A stretch of DNA of 64,000 bases from Sphingobium chungbukense (GCF_001005725.1 NZ_LBIC01000001.1:456001-520000); one strand, 5' to 3'; positions 8,934 to 18,570 are shown, counted from the stretch's first letter. The notes: generated from the sequence alone by a model not told the origin. A program made the numbers and translations.

Positions 8934-9200
8934 TCAGTTTCTCCGGTCAAAATCATAACCATCGTCCTGCGACGGACGGGCGGGGCGGAAATCGGGATTG
9001 TCGGCGGCGACGATCCGTTCGACCGTCTGAAGCCGCTCCTCCAGCCGCCGGGCGAGCAAATGCAGTTCGTCCAGCAGCCGCTCATCCTCATCGGTGATCT
9101 TGGGGGCCTGTTTCCACTTGGTGACATAGTGGAAGATCAGCCAGGGCATGCCGATGAACAGCATGCCGCAGATCATGATGGGCAGGAACACGTCCTCCAT
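8934..9200 (-). CDS. pspB: Phage shock protein B
   Basis: This 88-residue protein has an N-terminal membrane helix (VFLPIMICGMLFIGMPWLIF), the HYVTKWKQ segment and a leucine-rich cytosolic helix (ERLLDELHLLARRLEERLQ), the standard PspB layout. It partners PspC in signalling envelope stress to PspA/PspF. It lies 3 bp after pspA and directly before pspC. Confidence 0.92.
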   Translation of the reverse strand: MEDVFLPIMICGMLFIGMPWLIFHYVTKWKQAPKITDEDERLLDELHLLARRLEERLQTVERIVAADNPDFRPARPSQDDGYDFDRRN

Positions 9201-9203
9201 GCG

Positions 9204-9887
9204 TCATTCTCCCTTCTGCATGCTGGCCCCGCCCATTTGGGCCTTGAGGGCGGCGAGTTCGGCATCGACCTTGTCGCTGCTCCGCAGCTCGGCAATCTCT
9301 TCCTCCAGCGTCTTGGGCTGCTGGCCAAGGCCGGCGGCATCGGCGCGGCCTTCGGCCATGTCGACGCGGCGCTCCAGCATCTCGAAGCGGGCGAAGGCGT
9401 CGTTCACCTTCTCGCCGGCATAGGCTTCACGGACGCGGAGGCGATTCTGGGCGCTTTCCATCCGGGTCACAAGGCTGTTCTGGCGGGCACGGGCCTCGCG
9501 CAGCTTGGCCTGGAGCTTGGCGATATCCTCTTCCGAGGCGCGCAGCGATTCATCCAGCACTTCGATCTCATGGGAAAGCTGCTCCGCCATGTCGGCCGCC
9601 TTCTGCTTTTCGAGCAAAGCGGCCTTGGCCAGATCCTCACGCTCCTTGCTGAGTGCGAGCTGGGCCTTTTCGGTCCAGCTATCCTGCAAGCCCTGAAGCT
9701 TGGCGATGTGACGCCGCATTTCCTTCTGGTCGGCGATGGTGCGGGCGGCGGACGCGCGCACCTCTACCAGAGTCTCCTCCATTTCGAGGATGATCATGCG
9801 GATCATCTTCGCCGGGTCTTCCGCCCGATCGAGCAGGTCGGTGACATTGGCGGCGATGATGTCGCGGGTGCGGGAGAAAATACCCAT
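9204..9887 (-). CDS. pspA: Phage shock protein A
   Basis: This 227-residue protein is helical throughout, with the ESCRT-III-like PspA/IM30 pattern: MGIFSRTRDIIAANVTDLLD, EDPAKMIRMIILEMEETLVE and long coiled coils. It binds stressed inner membrane as oligomers and, when unstressed, inhibits the activator PspF. It is the second gene of the sigma-54 transcript that starts near 10157. Confidence 0.96.
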   Translation of the reverse strand: MGIFSRTRDIIAANVTDLLDRAEDPAKMIRMIILEMEETLVEVRASAARTIADQKEMRRHIAKLQGLQDSWTEKAQLALSKEREDLAKAALLEKQKAADMAEQLSHEIEVLDESLRASEEDIAKLQAKLREARARQNSLVTRMESAQNRLRVREAYAGEKVNDAFARFEMLERRVDMAEGRADAAGLGQQPKTLEEEIAELRSSDKVDAELAALKAQMGGASMQKGE

Positions 9888-9923
9888 TTGAACTTCACTC
9901 CTGGTACGAACTGTGAGGCGGCC

Positions 9924-10097
9924 TTACGCCAGATAATGCTGGACCGCGGGGCAATCATGGTTCGCGAGCATGGGCCCTTCGCTGGCACGGGCCGGGCCGA
10001 CCGCCGAAAGGATCAAGGTCGATCCGAACAGGACGGAGACGATGGCGACGGACAGGAACTGGCCGATTTCGCGAACGCTGCTGCTTTGCTTTTCCAT
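9924..10097 (-). CDS. Small membrane or secreted protein at head of psp operon
   Basis: This 57-residue protein runs from ATG at 10097, preceded by AGGAG at a good spacing. It has a hydrophobic stretch (IGQFLSVAIVSVLFGSTLIL) followed by SAVGPARASEG, which could be a signal-peptide cleavage site, and a short tail with one Cys. No family is recognised. As the first gene after the sigma-54 promoter it should be induced with pspA. The earlier Met at 10124 lacks a ribosome-binding site. Confidence 0.65.
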   Translation of the reverse strand: MEKQSSSVREIGQFLSVAIVSVLFGSTLILSAVGPARASEGPMLANHDCPAVQHYLA

Positions 10098-10166
10098 GTT
10101 ATACTCCTGAACCCTGGCCTTCAAATATGTGCCGCTTGATCTGTCAGCGGCTTCGCCATCCGACCT

Positions 10167-10182
10167 TGCAGAAGCCGTGCCA
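10167..10182 (-). promoter_or_regulatory. Sigma-54 promoter of the psp operon
   Basis: On the minus strand the sequence reads TGGCACGGCTTCTGCA, with GG and GC exactly ten bases apart, a strong match to the -24/-12 consensus. Expected transcription start is near 10157, some 60 bases before the first small gene and upstream of pspA. The divergent activator gene pspF begins 92 bases away, as in enterobacteria. Confidence 0.85.
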
Positions 10183-10273
10183 ATTTCAGGAAATGGCGGA
10201 ATTTCGAGGTTTTTTACACGCGTCCAAGAATAACGCTTGCCGAAAGGTGGGAAATTTCACCATAAGTTGGCGA

Positions 10274-11296
10274 ATGGAGAAAAATACCCAGTTCGTCGGT
10301 CAATCGCTGGCCTTTCTGGACGCGGTCGAACAGGCGGGGCGGGCCGCCGAGCTGAACCGACCGGTCCTGGTGATCGGGGAACGCGGGACGGGCAAGGAAC
10401 TGATCGCCGAACGCCTCCACCGCCTGTCGCCGCGCTGGGACGGTCCGCTGATCATCATGAATTGCGCGGCGCTGCCGGAAACGCTGATCGAGGCGGAATT
10501 GTTCGGCCATGAGCAGGGTGCCTTCACCGGGGCGGCACGGGCGAGGGCCGGGCGGTTCGAGGAGGCGGATGGCGGCACGCTGTTCCTGGACGAGCTGGGC
10601 ACATTATCCATGGCCGCGCAGGAACGGCTGCTCCGCGTGATCGAATATGGCGAGGTGACGCGGATCGGCGCGTCGAAGCCGATCATGGTGGACGTCCGGA
10701 TCGTCGCGGCCACCAATGAGGATCTGCCTGCCGCCGCCGATGCCGGACGGTTCCGGCCCGACCTGCTCGACCGGCTGAGTTTCGAGGTCATCACCCTGCC
10801 GCCGCTGCGAGCGCGGGAAGGGGATGTCCCGGTGCTTGCCGACCATTTCGGGCGGCGTATGGGAGCGGAGATCGGCTGGCCGCAATGGCCGGGCTTTTCG
10901 GCCGCCTGCATGGCCGAACTGGAAGCGCATGACTGGCCCGGCAATGTGCGCGAACTGCGCAATGTGGTGGAGCGGGCCGTCTATCGCTGGAACGAACCGG
11001 CGCGGCCGATCGCCGCGATCATGTTCGATCCCTTCGCCTCGCCTTGGAAACCCAGGCCGTTGATGGCGACCGCGCCTGTCGCAGGAATGGCAAGCGCGCC
11101 ACCCGCCGCTGCGCCCGCCATCAGTTTCGAGATCATCAGCGACCTCAAATCCGCCGTCGACGCGCATGAGGCGGCGATCGTGCGGGCCGCGCTGGAGCGC
11201 TATCGCTACAACCAGCGCGCAACCGCCAAGGGATTGGGGCTAAGCTATGACCAGCTTCGCCACTGCATGAAGAAGCATGGATTGAGTGCGGGGTAA
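10274..11296 (+). CDS. pspF: PspF, sigma-54 activator of psp operon
   Basis: This is 340 residues from ATG at 10274 (MEKNTQFVGQSLAFLDAVEQ). The AAA+ domain has Walker A GERGTGKE, the sigma-54-contact loop GAFTGA, Walker B GGTLFLDELG and the arginine-finger area. A short linker leads to a Fis-type HTH (ERYRYNQRATAKGLGLSYDQ). There is no N-terminal receiver or sensor domain, as is normal for PspF, which is held off by PspA binding. The longer frame from 10127 overlaps the promoter region and is rejected. It is divergent to the psp operon it should activate. Confidence 0.94.
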   Translation: MEKNTQFVGQSLAFLDAVEQAGRAAELNRPVLVIGERGTGKELIAERLHRLSPRWDGPLIIMNCAALPETLIEAELFGHEQGAFTGAARARAGRFEEADGGTLFLDELGTLSMAAQERLLRVIEYGEVTRIGASKPIMVDVRIVAATNEDLPAAADAGRFRPDLLDRLSFEVITLPPLRAREGDVPVLADHFGRRMGAEIGWPQWPGFSAACMAELEAHDWPGNVRELRNVVERAVYRWNEPARPIAAIMFDPFASPWKPRPLMATAPVAGMASAPPAAAPAISFEIISDLKSAVDAHEAAIVRAALERYRYNQRATAKGLGLSYDQLRHCMKKHGLSAG

Positions 11297-11323
11297 GGCC
11301 CCGATCCCATCCCACCTCCGCCA

Positions 11324-11342
11324 CCCCGGACTTGATCCGGGG
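11324..11342. repeat. Short palindrome after pspF
   Basis: CCCCGGACTTGATCCGGGG has perfect 7-bp arms and lies in the 70-bp gap between pspF and the convergent dehydrogenase gene. This palindrome type is common in alphaproteobacterial gaps; it may help end transcription. Confidence 0.7.
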
Positions 11343-11366
11343 CGCAGAGGGAGAGCGTCTCCCCTC

Positions 11367-12245
11367 CTATCGCGTCGGAACCGGCTCCGCGCCCGAATAG
11401 TCGTAGAAGCCCTTGCCGGTCTTGCGGCCCAGCCAGCCCGCCTCGACATATTTGACCAGCAGCGGCGCGGGGCGATATTTCGGATCGCCGGTCGTCCCCT
11501 GAAGCACCTTGCAGATTTCCAGGCAGGTATCGAGACCCACGAAATCCGCCAGGGTCAGCGGGCCCATGGGATGGTTGAGGCCCAGCATCACGCCCTTGTC
11601 GATGTCGACGACGCTGCCCACGCCCTCACCCAGGGCGAAGATCGCCTCGTTGAGCATCGGCAGCAGGATACGGTTCACCACGAAGCCCGGCGCGTCGAAG
11701 GCATGCACCACCTGCTTGCCGAGGCTGGCGGCGAAGGCTTCGACCGCGCTCACCGTTTCCGCGCTGGTGGCGAGGCCGCGAATGACCTCGACCAGCGCCA
11801 TCACCGGCACCGGATTGAAGAAATGCACGCCCACGAAGCGGCTGGCATCGGGCGCCGCCTGCGCCAGCCGAGTGATCGGGATGGAGGAGGTGTTCGACGC
11901 CAGGATCGCGTCCTGCCCCAGCAAGGCGCCGACATTGGCGAAAATGGCGCGCTTGATCTCTTCCCGCTCGGTCGCGGCTTCGATCACCAACTGGCAGGCG
12001 GCCAGCGGCGCGACTTCGCCCACCGGCGTGATCCGGGCGATGGCGGCGTCGGCGTCGGCCTGTGCCAGCTTGCCCTTTTCCACCGCCTTGGCCAGCAGGC
12101 GGATGATGCCGTCGCGGCCCTTTTGCGCGCGCGGCAGGTCGACGTCGGACAGGATCACCTCATAGCCTGCCTGCGCCGCCACCTGCGCGATGCCCGCGCC
12201 CATCTGGCCTGCGCCGATCACTCCCACCGTTCGGATATCTGTCAT
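11367..12245 (-). CDS. 3-hydroxybutyryl-CoA dehydrogenase
   Basis: This is 292 residues from ATG at 12245 ([20 protein letters not shown]), the glycine-rich NAD site. The catalytic His is in [17 protein letters not shown], with [15 protein letters not shown] and [15 protein letters not shown] in the C-terminal dimerisation domain. It oxidises 3-hydroxyacyl-CoA to 3-ketoacyl-CoA in beta-oxidation or butyrate/PHB metabolism; the exact substrate cannot be read here. The longer frame to 12482 is not supported. It is divergent to ybgC across a 190-bp gap with no further gene. Confidence 0.93.
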   Translation of the reverse strand: MTDIRTVGVIGAGQMGAGIAQVAAQAGYEVILSDVDLPRAQKGRDGIIRLLAKAVEKGKLAQADADAAIARITPVGEVAPLAACQLVIEAATEREEIKRAIFANVGALLGQDAILASNTSSIPITRLAQAAPDASRFVGVHFFNPVPVMALVEVIRGLATSAETVSAVEAFAASLGKQVVHAFDAPGFVVNRILLPMLNEAIFALGEGVGSVVDIDKGVMLGLNHPMGPLTLADFVGLDTCLEICKVLQGTTGDPKYRPAPLLVKYVEAGWLGRKTGKGFYDYSGAEPVPTR

Positions 12246-12435
12246 TCCTCGAACCTTTCTGCACTGAATCGGCCTTTGTCGGTCTTGCCAGTCCCCGTAA
12301 CGCCATGACAGGCAGGCCGCCAGAGCTTCCAGACGGATGAAAGCGGACGGAAAGCCCCGGACGGTCGGCGGAGTGCTGATCTTTCCGTAATTTCCGGCTT
12401 TGCGCCGTGCCTGCTTGATGGTTAAAAGCCCCGGC

Positions 12436-12906
12436 ATGTCCGTTTCAGACCTGCTGCCCGCGCCGGCGACCGGAAGGTTCATCGCCGCCGTGCATCATTT
12501 CCCGCTGCGCGTCTATTTCGAGGATACCGATCTGTCCGGCCTCGTCTACCACGCCAATTATCTGCGCTATATGGAGCGGGCGCGGTCGGACATGCTGCGC
12601 GTCGCGGGGATCGACCAGCGCGGCAATCTGGAGGACGGCGAGGGCGTCTATGCCGTCACCGACCTCCAGCTCCATTATAGCCGCCCCGCTCGGCTGGATG
12701 ATGACCTGATGGTGGTGAGCCGCGTCACGAAAGTCGGCGCCGCTTCATGTTCCATTCATCAGACGGTCATGCGCGATGGGGAAATACTGACGCAGGGCGA
12801 TGTTTCCGTCGCCTTTCTGACACCCCAGGGCCGCCCGCGCCGGCAACCAAAGCCCTGGATCGACATTTTCAGCCGCTTGATGAGAGGGGAAGACATCAAC
12901 CCATGA
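12436..12906 (+). CDS. ybgC: Acyl-CoA thioesterase YbgC of the Tol-Pal operon
   Basis: This 156-residue hotdog-fold thioesterase has the catalytic motif [20 protein letters not shown]. It hydrolyses short acyl-CoA or acyl-ACP and is the usual first gene of tol-pal clusters. Start at 12436 ([10 protein letters not shown]) is preferred; an upstream in-frame ATG at 12400 lacks context. Its stop overlaps the tolQ ATG (ATGA), tying the two in translation. Confidence 0.93.
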   Translation: MSVSDLLPAPATGRFIAAVHHFPLRVYFEDTDLSGLVYHANYLRYMERARSDMLRVAGIDQRGNLEDGEGVYAVTDLQLHYSRPARLDDDLMVVSRVTKVGAASCSIHQTVMRDGEILTQGDVSVAFLTPQGRPRRQPKPWIDIFSRLMRGEDINP

Positions 12907-13622
12907 GCCTTTCGATGCCCGACGTTGGCCTTGCAGTCGGCAATGCCGCGCAAGCCGCCACCATTTCGCCGCTGGCCCTGTTTCTTCAGGCCGACATCGT
13001 CGTGAAGGTGGTGATGCTGGGCCTGCTGCTGGCCAGCATCTGGACCTGGGCGATGATCATCGGTTTCAGCTTCACGCTGCGCAAGGCGAGCCGGCAGAGC
13101 CGCGCCTTCGAACAGGATTTCTGGAAGGCGGAGGATATCGACCGCTTCTACGAAGCGCGCGGCAAGGCGGAATTCCCCGCCGCCAAGGTGATGGCCGCAG
13201 GCGTCACCGAATGGCGCCGCTCGACCGCGCAGAAGGTGATCGACCGCGACGGAACGCGCGACCGCCTGTCCACCGCCATGACCAGCACCATCGGCGCGGA
13301 GGTCGACCGGCTGTCGGACCGGCTGAACATCCTGGCCACCATCGGATCGGTCGCGCCGTTCGTCGGGCTGTTCGGCACGGTTTGGGGGATCATGCGGGCC
13401 TTCACCAGCATCGCAGCGGAGCAGAACAGCTCGCTCGCGGTCGTGGCGCCGGGCATTGCCGAGGCATTGTTCGCCACCGCCATCGGCCTGTTCGCGGCGA
13501 TCCCGGCGGTGATTGCCTATAACCGCTTCAGCCATGGCATCAATCGCATGGAATCCGGGCTGACGCGCTTTGCCGACGGTTTCTATTCGACGCTGAGCCG
13601 GGAGTTGGAGGCGCAGCGGTGA
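12903..13622 (+). CDS. tolQ: TolQ, proton-channel subunit of Tol-Pal
   Basis: This 239-residue protein has three membrane segments: VVMLGLLLASIWTWAMIIGF near the N-terminus, and ILATIGSVAPFVGLFGTVWG and EALFATAIGLFAAIPAVIAY in the C-terminal half, which are the MotA/TolQ/ExbB channel helices. With TolR it uses proton motive force to energise TolA, keeping the outer membrane constricted at division. The start at 12903 is set by overlap with ybgC. Confidence 0.96.
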   Translation: MSLSMPDVGLAVGNAAQAATISPLALFLQADIVVKVVMLGLLLASIWTWAMIIGFSFTLRKASRQSRAFEQDFWKAEDIDRFYEARGKAEFPAAKVMAAGVTEWRRSTAQKVIDRDGTRDRLSTAMTSTIGAEVDRLSDRLNILATIGSVAPFVGLFGTVWGIMRAFTSIAAEQNSSLAVVAPGIAEALFATAIGLFAAIPAVIAYNRFSHGINRMESGLTRFADGFYSTLSRELEAQR

Positions 13623-13722
13623 CGATGTTGTCCCACAACATCGTCATCCCAGCGGAAGCTGGGATCTCGTGCCTCAAGCGCAGCCCTATCCGGCCTGAGA
13701 TCCCAGCTTCCGCTGGGATGAC
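13622..13722. repeat. Palindromic repeat pair between tolQ and tolR
   Basis: Two structures lie in this gap. ACGATGTTGT and ACAACATCGT form a 10-bp stem with CCC loop (13622-13644). Next, a ~26-base unit starting GTCATCCCAGCGGAAGCTGG (13643-13668) is repeated in perfect inverted form at 13697-13722. They would fold into a large hairpin in the tol mRNA, a typical REP-like insertion inside an operon. Confidence 0.85.
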
Positions 13723-13737
13723 GGAGGGGCGGTTATA

Positions 13738-14202
<465 letters not shown>

Positions 14203-14214
14203 GGACCATAGGTC

Positions 14215-15182
14215 TTGGCTATGGATCGTGCGGAGAAAATCGGCCTGGGGGTGGCAACGGCGGGACATGTCCTGCTGTTCGGCCTGCTGTCGTCCGGTTT
14301 CCTCGCCACCCCCAATCCGTTGAAACTCAACTCCCCGCCGATGGACGTCAGCCTGGTGGACGAGGTGGCGTTGAAATCCATGGCGCCGCAGGTTTCGAAC
14401 CAACCTCCGCCGCCCAGCGTCGCGCCGGACCAAGGCCCGACCGAGGATGCGGCGCCCGCGCCTGAGCCCGAACCGGCGCCCCGGCCCGAGCCCACCCCGG
14501 CACCGCCCGCGCCCAAAGCCGCGCCGCCCAAGCCGGTGGCAAAGCCTGCGCCGCCCAAAGCGGCCCCCGCACCGCCGAAGAAGGACGTGCCGGCCGCCAA
14601 ACCGAAGCCGCAACCGGCGGCTGAAAAGCCGGCCCCCGCCAAGCCCAAAGCGGCCCCGGAAAAACCCCGCCCCGACGCCGCCGCTCCGGCCAAGGCATCG
14701 CAAAAGCCCGCGACCAGGCCGCAGCCCGCCGCCCCGCCCGCGCGTCGGGCCAGGGCAAGGCCGAAAAGCCGAAAGGCTCGCTGCTCGGCAGGGATTTCCT
14801 CAAGGGCATCAACACGGAGGACGACGCGCCGCGCAAGCCCGCGCCGCCGCCCGCCGCCGCCATGGGTCCGGCGCAGAAGGCCGCGCTGGACGCGGAAATC
14901 CGCCGTCAGCTCAAACCCTATTGGAAATCGCCCAGCGGGGCGGACATCGAGCAGCTCCGCACCTTCGTCGACGTGCAGCTTTCCCGCGACGGCTCGCTCG
15001 CGGGGCAACCGCAGGTCGTCAACACCACCGGCATCACCGCCAGCAACCGGACGCAGGTGACGCTGCACCAGGAACTCGCGGTCAAGGCGATCCGCCTGGC
15101 CGCGCCCTTCAAGCTTCCACCCGATCTCTATGACGGCTGGAAATCCCTCCGCATCTCCTTCGACAAGAGGCTATCGCAATGA
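14215..15182 (+). pseudogene. tolA: TolA, reading frame broken by a one-base deletion
   Basis: The N-terminus is a membrane anchor (GVATAGHVLLFGLLSSGFLA), then a long Pro/Ala/Lys-rich stalk, then the TolA/TonB-type C-terminal domain (PYWKSPSGADIEQLRTFVDV). These parts lie in two frames: homology leaves the first frame around 14735-14745 and continues in another (GQGKAEKPKGSLLGRDFLKG). Adding one C to the C4 run at 14732-14735 gives a continuous 322-residue TolA. TolA spans the periplasm to reach Pal. Because neighbours are intact and Tol-Pal is important for outer-membrane integrity, a sequence error is likely. Confidence 0.9.
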
Positions 15183-16519
15183 CCCGACCCTTCAGGACAG
15201 GAAAACTGGGGGCTGCGCTGGGGGCGCTGCTGCTGCTGGCGTTCGCGCCCACCTCACTGGCGCAGCTCAGCGTCGATGTGACGGACGAATCCTCCTCCAA
15301 CCTCAAGATCGTCGTTCCGGCGCTTCCGGCACAGGCCGAGGTATCCACTCCGGCCGGTTCCTCGAGCGAACTGGGGCGCAAGATCGCCGAGGTGATCGCC
15401 GCCGACCTCAAGGGGTCGGGCCTGTTCGATCCCTCCGGCCCCAGCGGCATCCCGACCATCGCCTTTCCCGAAGTCACCAGCCCGGCCTATGACAAATGGG
15501 GCGCCTATCAGGCGCTGGTGCAGGGCTTCGTGCGCACGACCGGGGGCGAAGCGGATATCACCGTCGGCTGCTATCTCTACGACGTGGCGCTGAAGCAGGA
15601 ATTGACGCGGCAGGGCTATGTCGTCGCCCCGCGCGACTGGCGCCGGGCCGCGCATAAATGCGCCGACGCCATCTATGCGCGCCTGTCGGGCGAAAGCCCC
15701 TTCTTCGACAGCCGCATCGCCTATATCGCGGAAAGCGGCCCCAAGGGGAACCGTACGAAGCGCCTGGCCATCATGGATTCGGATGGCGCCAACCACCGCT
15801 TCATCACCAACGGCCAGTCGATCGCGCTGACCCCGCGTTTCTCGCCGGATTACAAGTCGATCGTCTATGTGAGCTACCTGAACAACCGGGTGCGCATCTA
15901 TATCTACGACATCGGCACCGGACGGCAGCGGCTGGTGACGGAAAGCAGCAACCCGACCTTCGCACCGCGCTGGTCGCCCGATGGCCGCAACATCCTCTTC
16001 TCCATGGCGATCGCGGGCAATACCGATATCTATCGCGTAGCGGCCGACGGCGGCGCGCCGGTCCGCCTGACCACCGCGCCGGGCATCGACGTGGGCGGCA
16101 GCTATTCGCCCGACGGCCGCCAGATCGTGTTCGAAAGCGACCGGTCGGGCAGCCAGCAAATCTATGTGATGAACGCCGATGGATCGGGCCAGCGCCGGAT
16201 CAGCCATGGTGGCGGCCGCTATGCGACGCCCGAATGGAGCCCGCGCGGCGACCTGATCGCCTTCACCAAGATTTCGGGCGATTTCAAGATCGCGGTGATG
16301 ACGCCCACGGGCGACAATGAGCGCATCCTGACCAATGGCTGGCAGGACGAGCAGCCGAGTTGGTCGCCCAATGGCCGCGTGCTGCAATATTTCCGCACCA
16401 CGCCGGGCCGCGACGGCAACAGCCAGGTGTGGCAGGTCGACCTGACCGGCGTGAACGAGCGGCGGATCCCGACGCCGCTCAGCGGTTCCGATCCGGCCTG
16501 GGGTCCATTATTGCCCTGA
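15179..16519 (+). CDS. tolB: TolB, periplasmic beta-propeller of Tol-Pal
   Basis: This 446-residue protein has a signal peptide (GALLLLAFAPTSLAQ), an N-terminal D1 domain, then WD40-like propeller repeats seen as recurring PRFSPDYKSIVY, PRWSPDGRNILF, SYSPDGRQIVFES and PEWSPRGDLIAFT. It binds Pal and TolA alternately in the periplasm. Its ATG overlaps the tolA stop, which supports tolA being a real, in-operon gene. Confidence 0.97.
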   Translation: MTRPFRTGKLGAALGALLLLAFAPTSLAQLSVDVTDESSSNLKIVVPALPAQAEVSTPAGSSSELGRKIAEVIAADLKGSGLFDPSGPSGIPTIAFPEVTSPAYDKWGAYQALVQGFVRTTGGEADITVGCYLYDVALKQELTRQGYVVAPRDWRRAAHKCADAIYARLSGESPFFDSRIAYIAESGPKGNRTKRLAIMDSDGANHRFITNGQSIALTPRFSPDYKSIVYVSYLNNRVRIYIYDIGTGRQRLVTESSNPTFAPRWSPDGRNILFSMAIAGNTDIYRVAADGGAPVRLTTAPGIDVGGSYSPDGRQIVFESDRSGSQQIYVMNADGSGQRRISHGGGRYATPEWSPRGDLIAFTKISGDFKIAVMTPTGDNERILTNGWQDEQPSWSPNGRVLQYFRTTPGRDGNSQVWQVDLTGVNERRIPTPLSGSDPAWGPLLP

Positions 16520-16590
16520 TCTACATTGTATCGGAACCGAATCGTCCCGATTACGTAACGACTTTAGAACATGTGTTGAGGAGCAACCCG

Positions 16591-17100
16591 ATGAAACTTT
16601 CCCGTACCCTGCTGGTGGCTACCGCCATTGTGGCGCTTGCCGCCTGCTCCAAGAAGGCGCCGAAGGAATTGCCGCCGCCGCCCGCCGACACCTCCACGCA
16701 GACCACGGGTCCGGCCACGCCTTCCGGCCCGGTCAAGGGCAGCCAGGAAGATTTCGTCGCTTCGGTCTCGTCTGACCGCATCCTGTTCGGCACCGACCAA
16801 TATGATGTCGACGCGCAGGACCAGCAGATCCTGCAAAGCCAGGCCGCCTGGTTGCAGCAGAACCCCAATGTCCGCGTGACCATCGAAGGCCATTGCGACG
16901 AGCGCGGCACCCGCGACTACAACATCGCGCTGGGTGAGCGTCGCGCCAATGCCGCGAAAAACTATCTCGCCTCGCTGGGCATAGACGCCGCCCGCATCAC
17001 CACCGTCAGCTATGGCAAGGAACGCCCGGCTGCCCTGGGGTCCGACGAATCGGCCTGGGCGCAGAACCGCCGCGCGGTGACGGTCACGGTCCAATATTGA
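16591..17100 (+). CDS. pal: Pal, peptidoglycan-associated lipoprotein
   Basis: This is 169 residues from ATG at 16591: lipoprotein signal with LAAC lipobox at Cys20, a Pro/Thr linker, then an OmpA-like domain (RVTIEGHCDERGTRDYNIAL, GERRANAAKNYL) that binds peptidoglycan. It ends the ybgC-tolQRAB-pal operon and is followed by a strong terminator at 17134. GAGGAG lies at a good spacing before the start. Confidence 0.97.
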   Translation: MKLSRTLLVATAIVALAACSKKAPKELPPPPADTSTQTTGPATPSGPVKGSQEDFVASVSSDRILFGTDQYDVDAQDQQILQSQAAWLQQNPNVRVTIEGHCDERGTRDYNIALGERRANAAKNYLASLGIDAARITTVSYGKERPAALGSDESAWAQNRRAVTVTVQY

Positions 17101-17133
17101 TCATGTGAAGCTTTTGGGTCGCACCAACTTCAC

Positions 17134-17170
17134 GCCCGCCGGTCTCCAGGGACCGGCGGGCTTTTCTTTT
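17134..17170 (+). terminator. Intrinsic terminator of the tol-pal operon
   Basis: GCCCGCCGGTC and GACCGGCGGGC form an 11-bp stem followed by TTTTCTTTTC. It lies between pal and the convergent outer-membrane factor gene. Confidence 0.9.
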
Positions 17171-18570
17171 CAGGACCAGCCGCCCCCAAGCGCGAGGAAG
17201 ATGGCGATCTGATCCTGCACCAGTTGCACCCGCGCCGCCGCCGCCGAGGCCTCCGCGCCGGCGAGCGACCGCTGCGCATCCAGCAAGGACAGGAAATCGC
17301 CGCGCCCGAAGCGGAACAGCTTGCCCGCCTGCCCCGCCGACACGCCCGCGCTGTCCCGCGCCCGGTCGAGTGCAGCCGCCTGTTCGGCATGGCGGCGATA
17401 GATCTCCAGCGCCGTCTCCGTTTGCCGCAACGCCTCCAGCACGGTTCCGTCGAAATGCGCCAGATCGGCCTGCACCTGCGCATCGGCCTGGGCGATCCGC
17501 GCCTTCACGACCGGCCGGTTCGGGAAGCTCCAGCTCAGAAGCGGCCCCAGGCTCATGCCGAAGCTGGTTCCGGACCCGAAGCTCTTGAGCGGCCCGCCAA
17601 GCCCCAGCGATCCACCGATGCTGATCTGCGGATAGAGATCCGCCGTCGCCACGCCGACGCGGGCCGTATCGGCCGCGATGCTGCGTTCCGCCTGCCTGAT
17701 GTCGGGGCGCCGCCGGATCAGCGCCGCGCCATCGCCCGCCGGCAGAGGCGCGTGCAGCACGGGCAGGATCGCGCAATCCTCCACTTCTTTCGGATAATCA
17801 GCGGGCGGGCGGCCGAGCAGAGTCGCCAGCAGATATAGCCCGTTCTGCCGCTGCGCCTCGAAAGCGGGCAGGCTCGCCGCGCTGGCGTCGACCGCCGCCC
17901 GCGCCCGACTGACGTCGAAAGCCGTGCCGCGCCCGCCCTTGAACAGCCGCTGCGTCGCATCGAGCGTCTCGCGCTGTAGGGCCACCACCCGGCGGTTGAC
18001 GGTCAGCGAATAATTGGCGGCACAGACCTGGGCATAGGCCCGGGCCGTCGCCGCTGCGACACCGACGCGGACATAGTCGCGCGCCGCCACCACCGTTTCC
18101 AGATCGGCGGTGCTCGCCTCGATCGCGCGCTTGATCCGGCCGTTGAGGTCGAGCGGATAAGAGGCGCTGAGGCCGAGATCGTAGCCGACCACGCCCGGCA
18201 GGTTCTCGCCCGTGCCCGAAGGCCGCGCCAGCGTCACGCCGCCGCCGACCGCCGTGCCGATGGTGCGTCCTGCCTCCGCCTCGCGCAGCACGGCTTCCGC
18301 CGCCGCCAGATTGGCGTCGGCCACGCGCAGGTCGGTATTGGCCGCCAGCGCCTGCTCGACCAGCATATCCAGCCGGGAATCATCATAGAGCCGCCACCAA
18401 TGGTCGGGCAGTTCGGCATTGCTGAAGCCCGCGCCCTGAGCCGAGAGGAAAGCCCCCCGCGCCTCCGGAGCCGTGGCCGCCGACTTTTCCGGTGGCCGGT
18501 AGTCCGGCCCCGCCGTCGCACAGGCGGCCAGAACCAACGCCAACACAGGCGTCCCGACCGTCTTACGCAT
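17170..18570 (-). CDS. Outer-membrane efflux factor (TolC/NodT lipoprotein type)
   Basis: This 466-residue protein has a lipoprotein signal (VLALVLAACATAGPDYRPP, lipobox LAAC). Two OEP repeats follow: WWRLYDDSRLDMLVEQALAA, DLRVADANLAAAEAVLREAE, and in the second half LIRRRPDIRQAERSIAADTA and VGVATADLYPQISIGGSLGL. It forms a trimeric channel in the outer membrane. It overlaps the membrane fusion protein gene by 8 bases and ends the operon. Confidence 0.93.
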   Translation of the reverse strand: MRKTVGTPVLALVLAACATAGPDYRPPEKSAATAPEARGAFLSAQGAGFSNAELPDHWWRLYDDSRLDMLVEQALAANTDLRVADANLAAAEAVLREAEAGRTIGTAVGGGVTLARPSGTGENLPGVVGYDLGLSASYPLDLNGRIKRAIEASTADLETVVAARDYVRVGVAAATARAYAQVCAANYSLTVNRRVVALQRETLDATQRLFKGGRGTAFDVSRARAAVDASAASLPAFEAQRQNGLYLLATLLGRPPADYPKEVEDCAILPVLHAPLPAGDGAALIRRRPDIRQAERSIAADTARVGVATADLYPQISIGGSLGLGGPLKSFGSGTSFGMSLGPLLSWSFPNRPVVKARIAQADAQVQADLAHFDGTVLEALRQTETALEIYRRHAEQAAALDRARDSAGVSAGQAGKLFRFGRGDFLSLLDAQRSLAGAEASAAAARVQLVQDQIAIFLALGGGWS

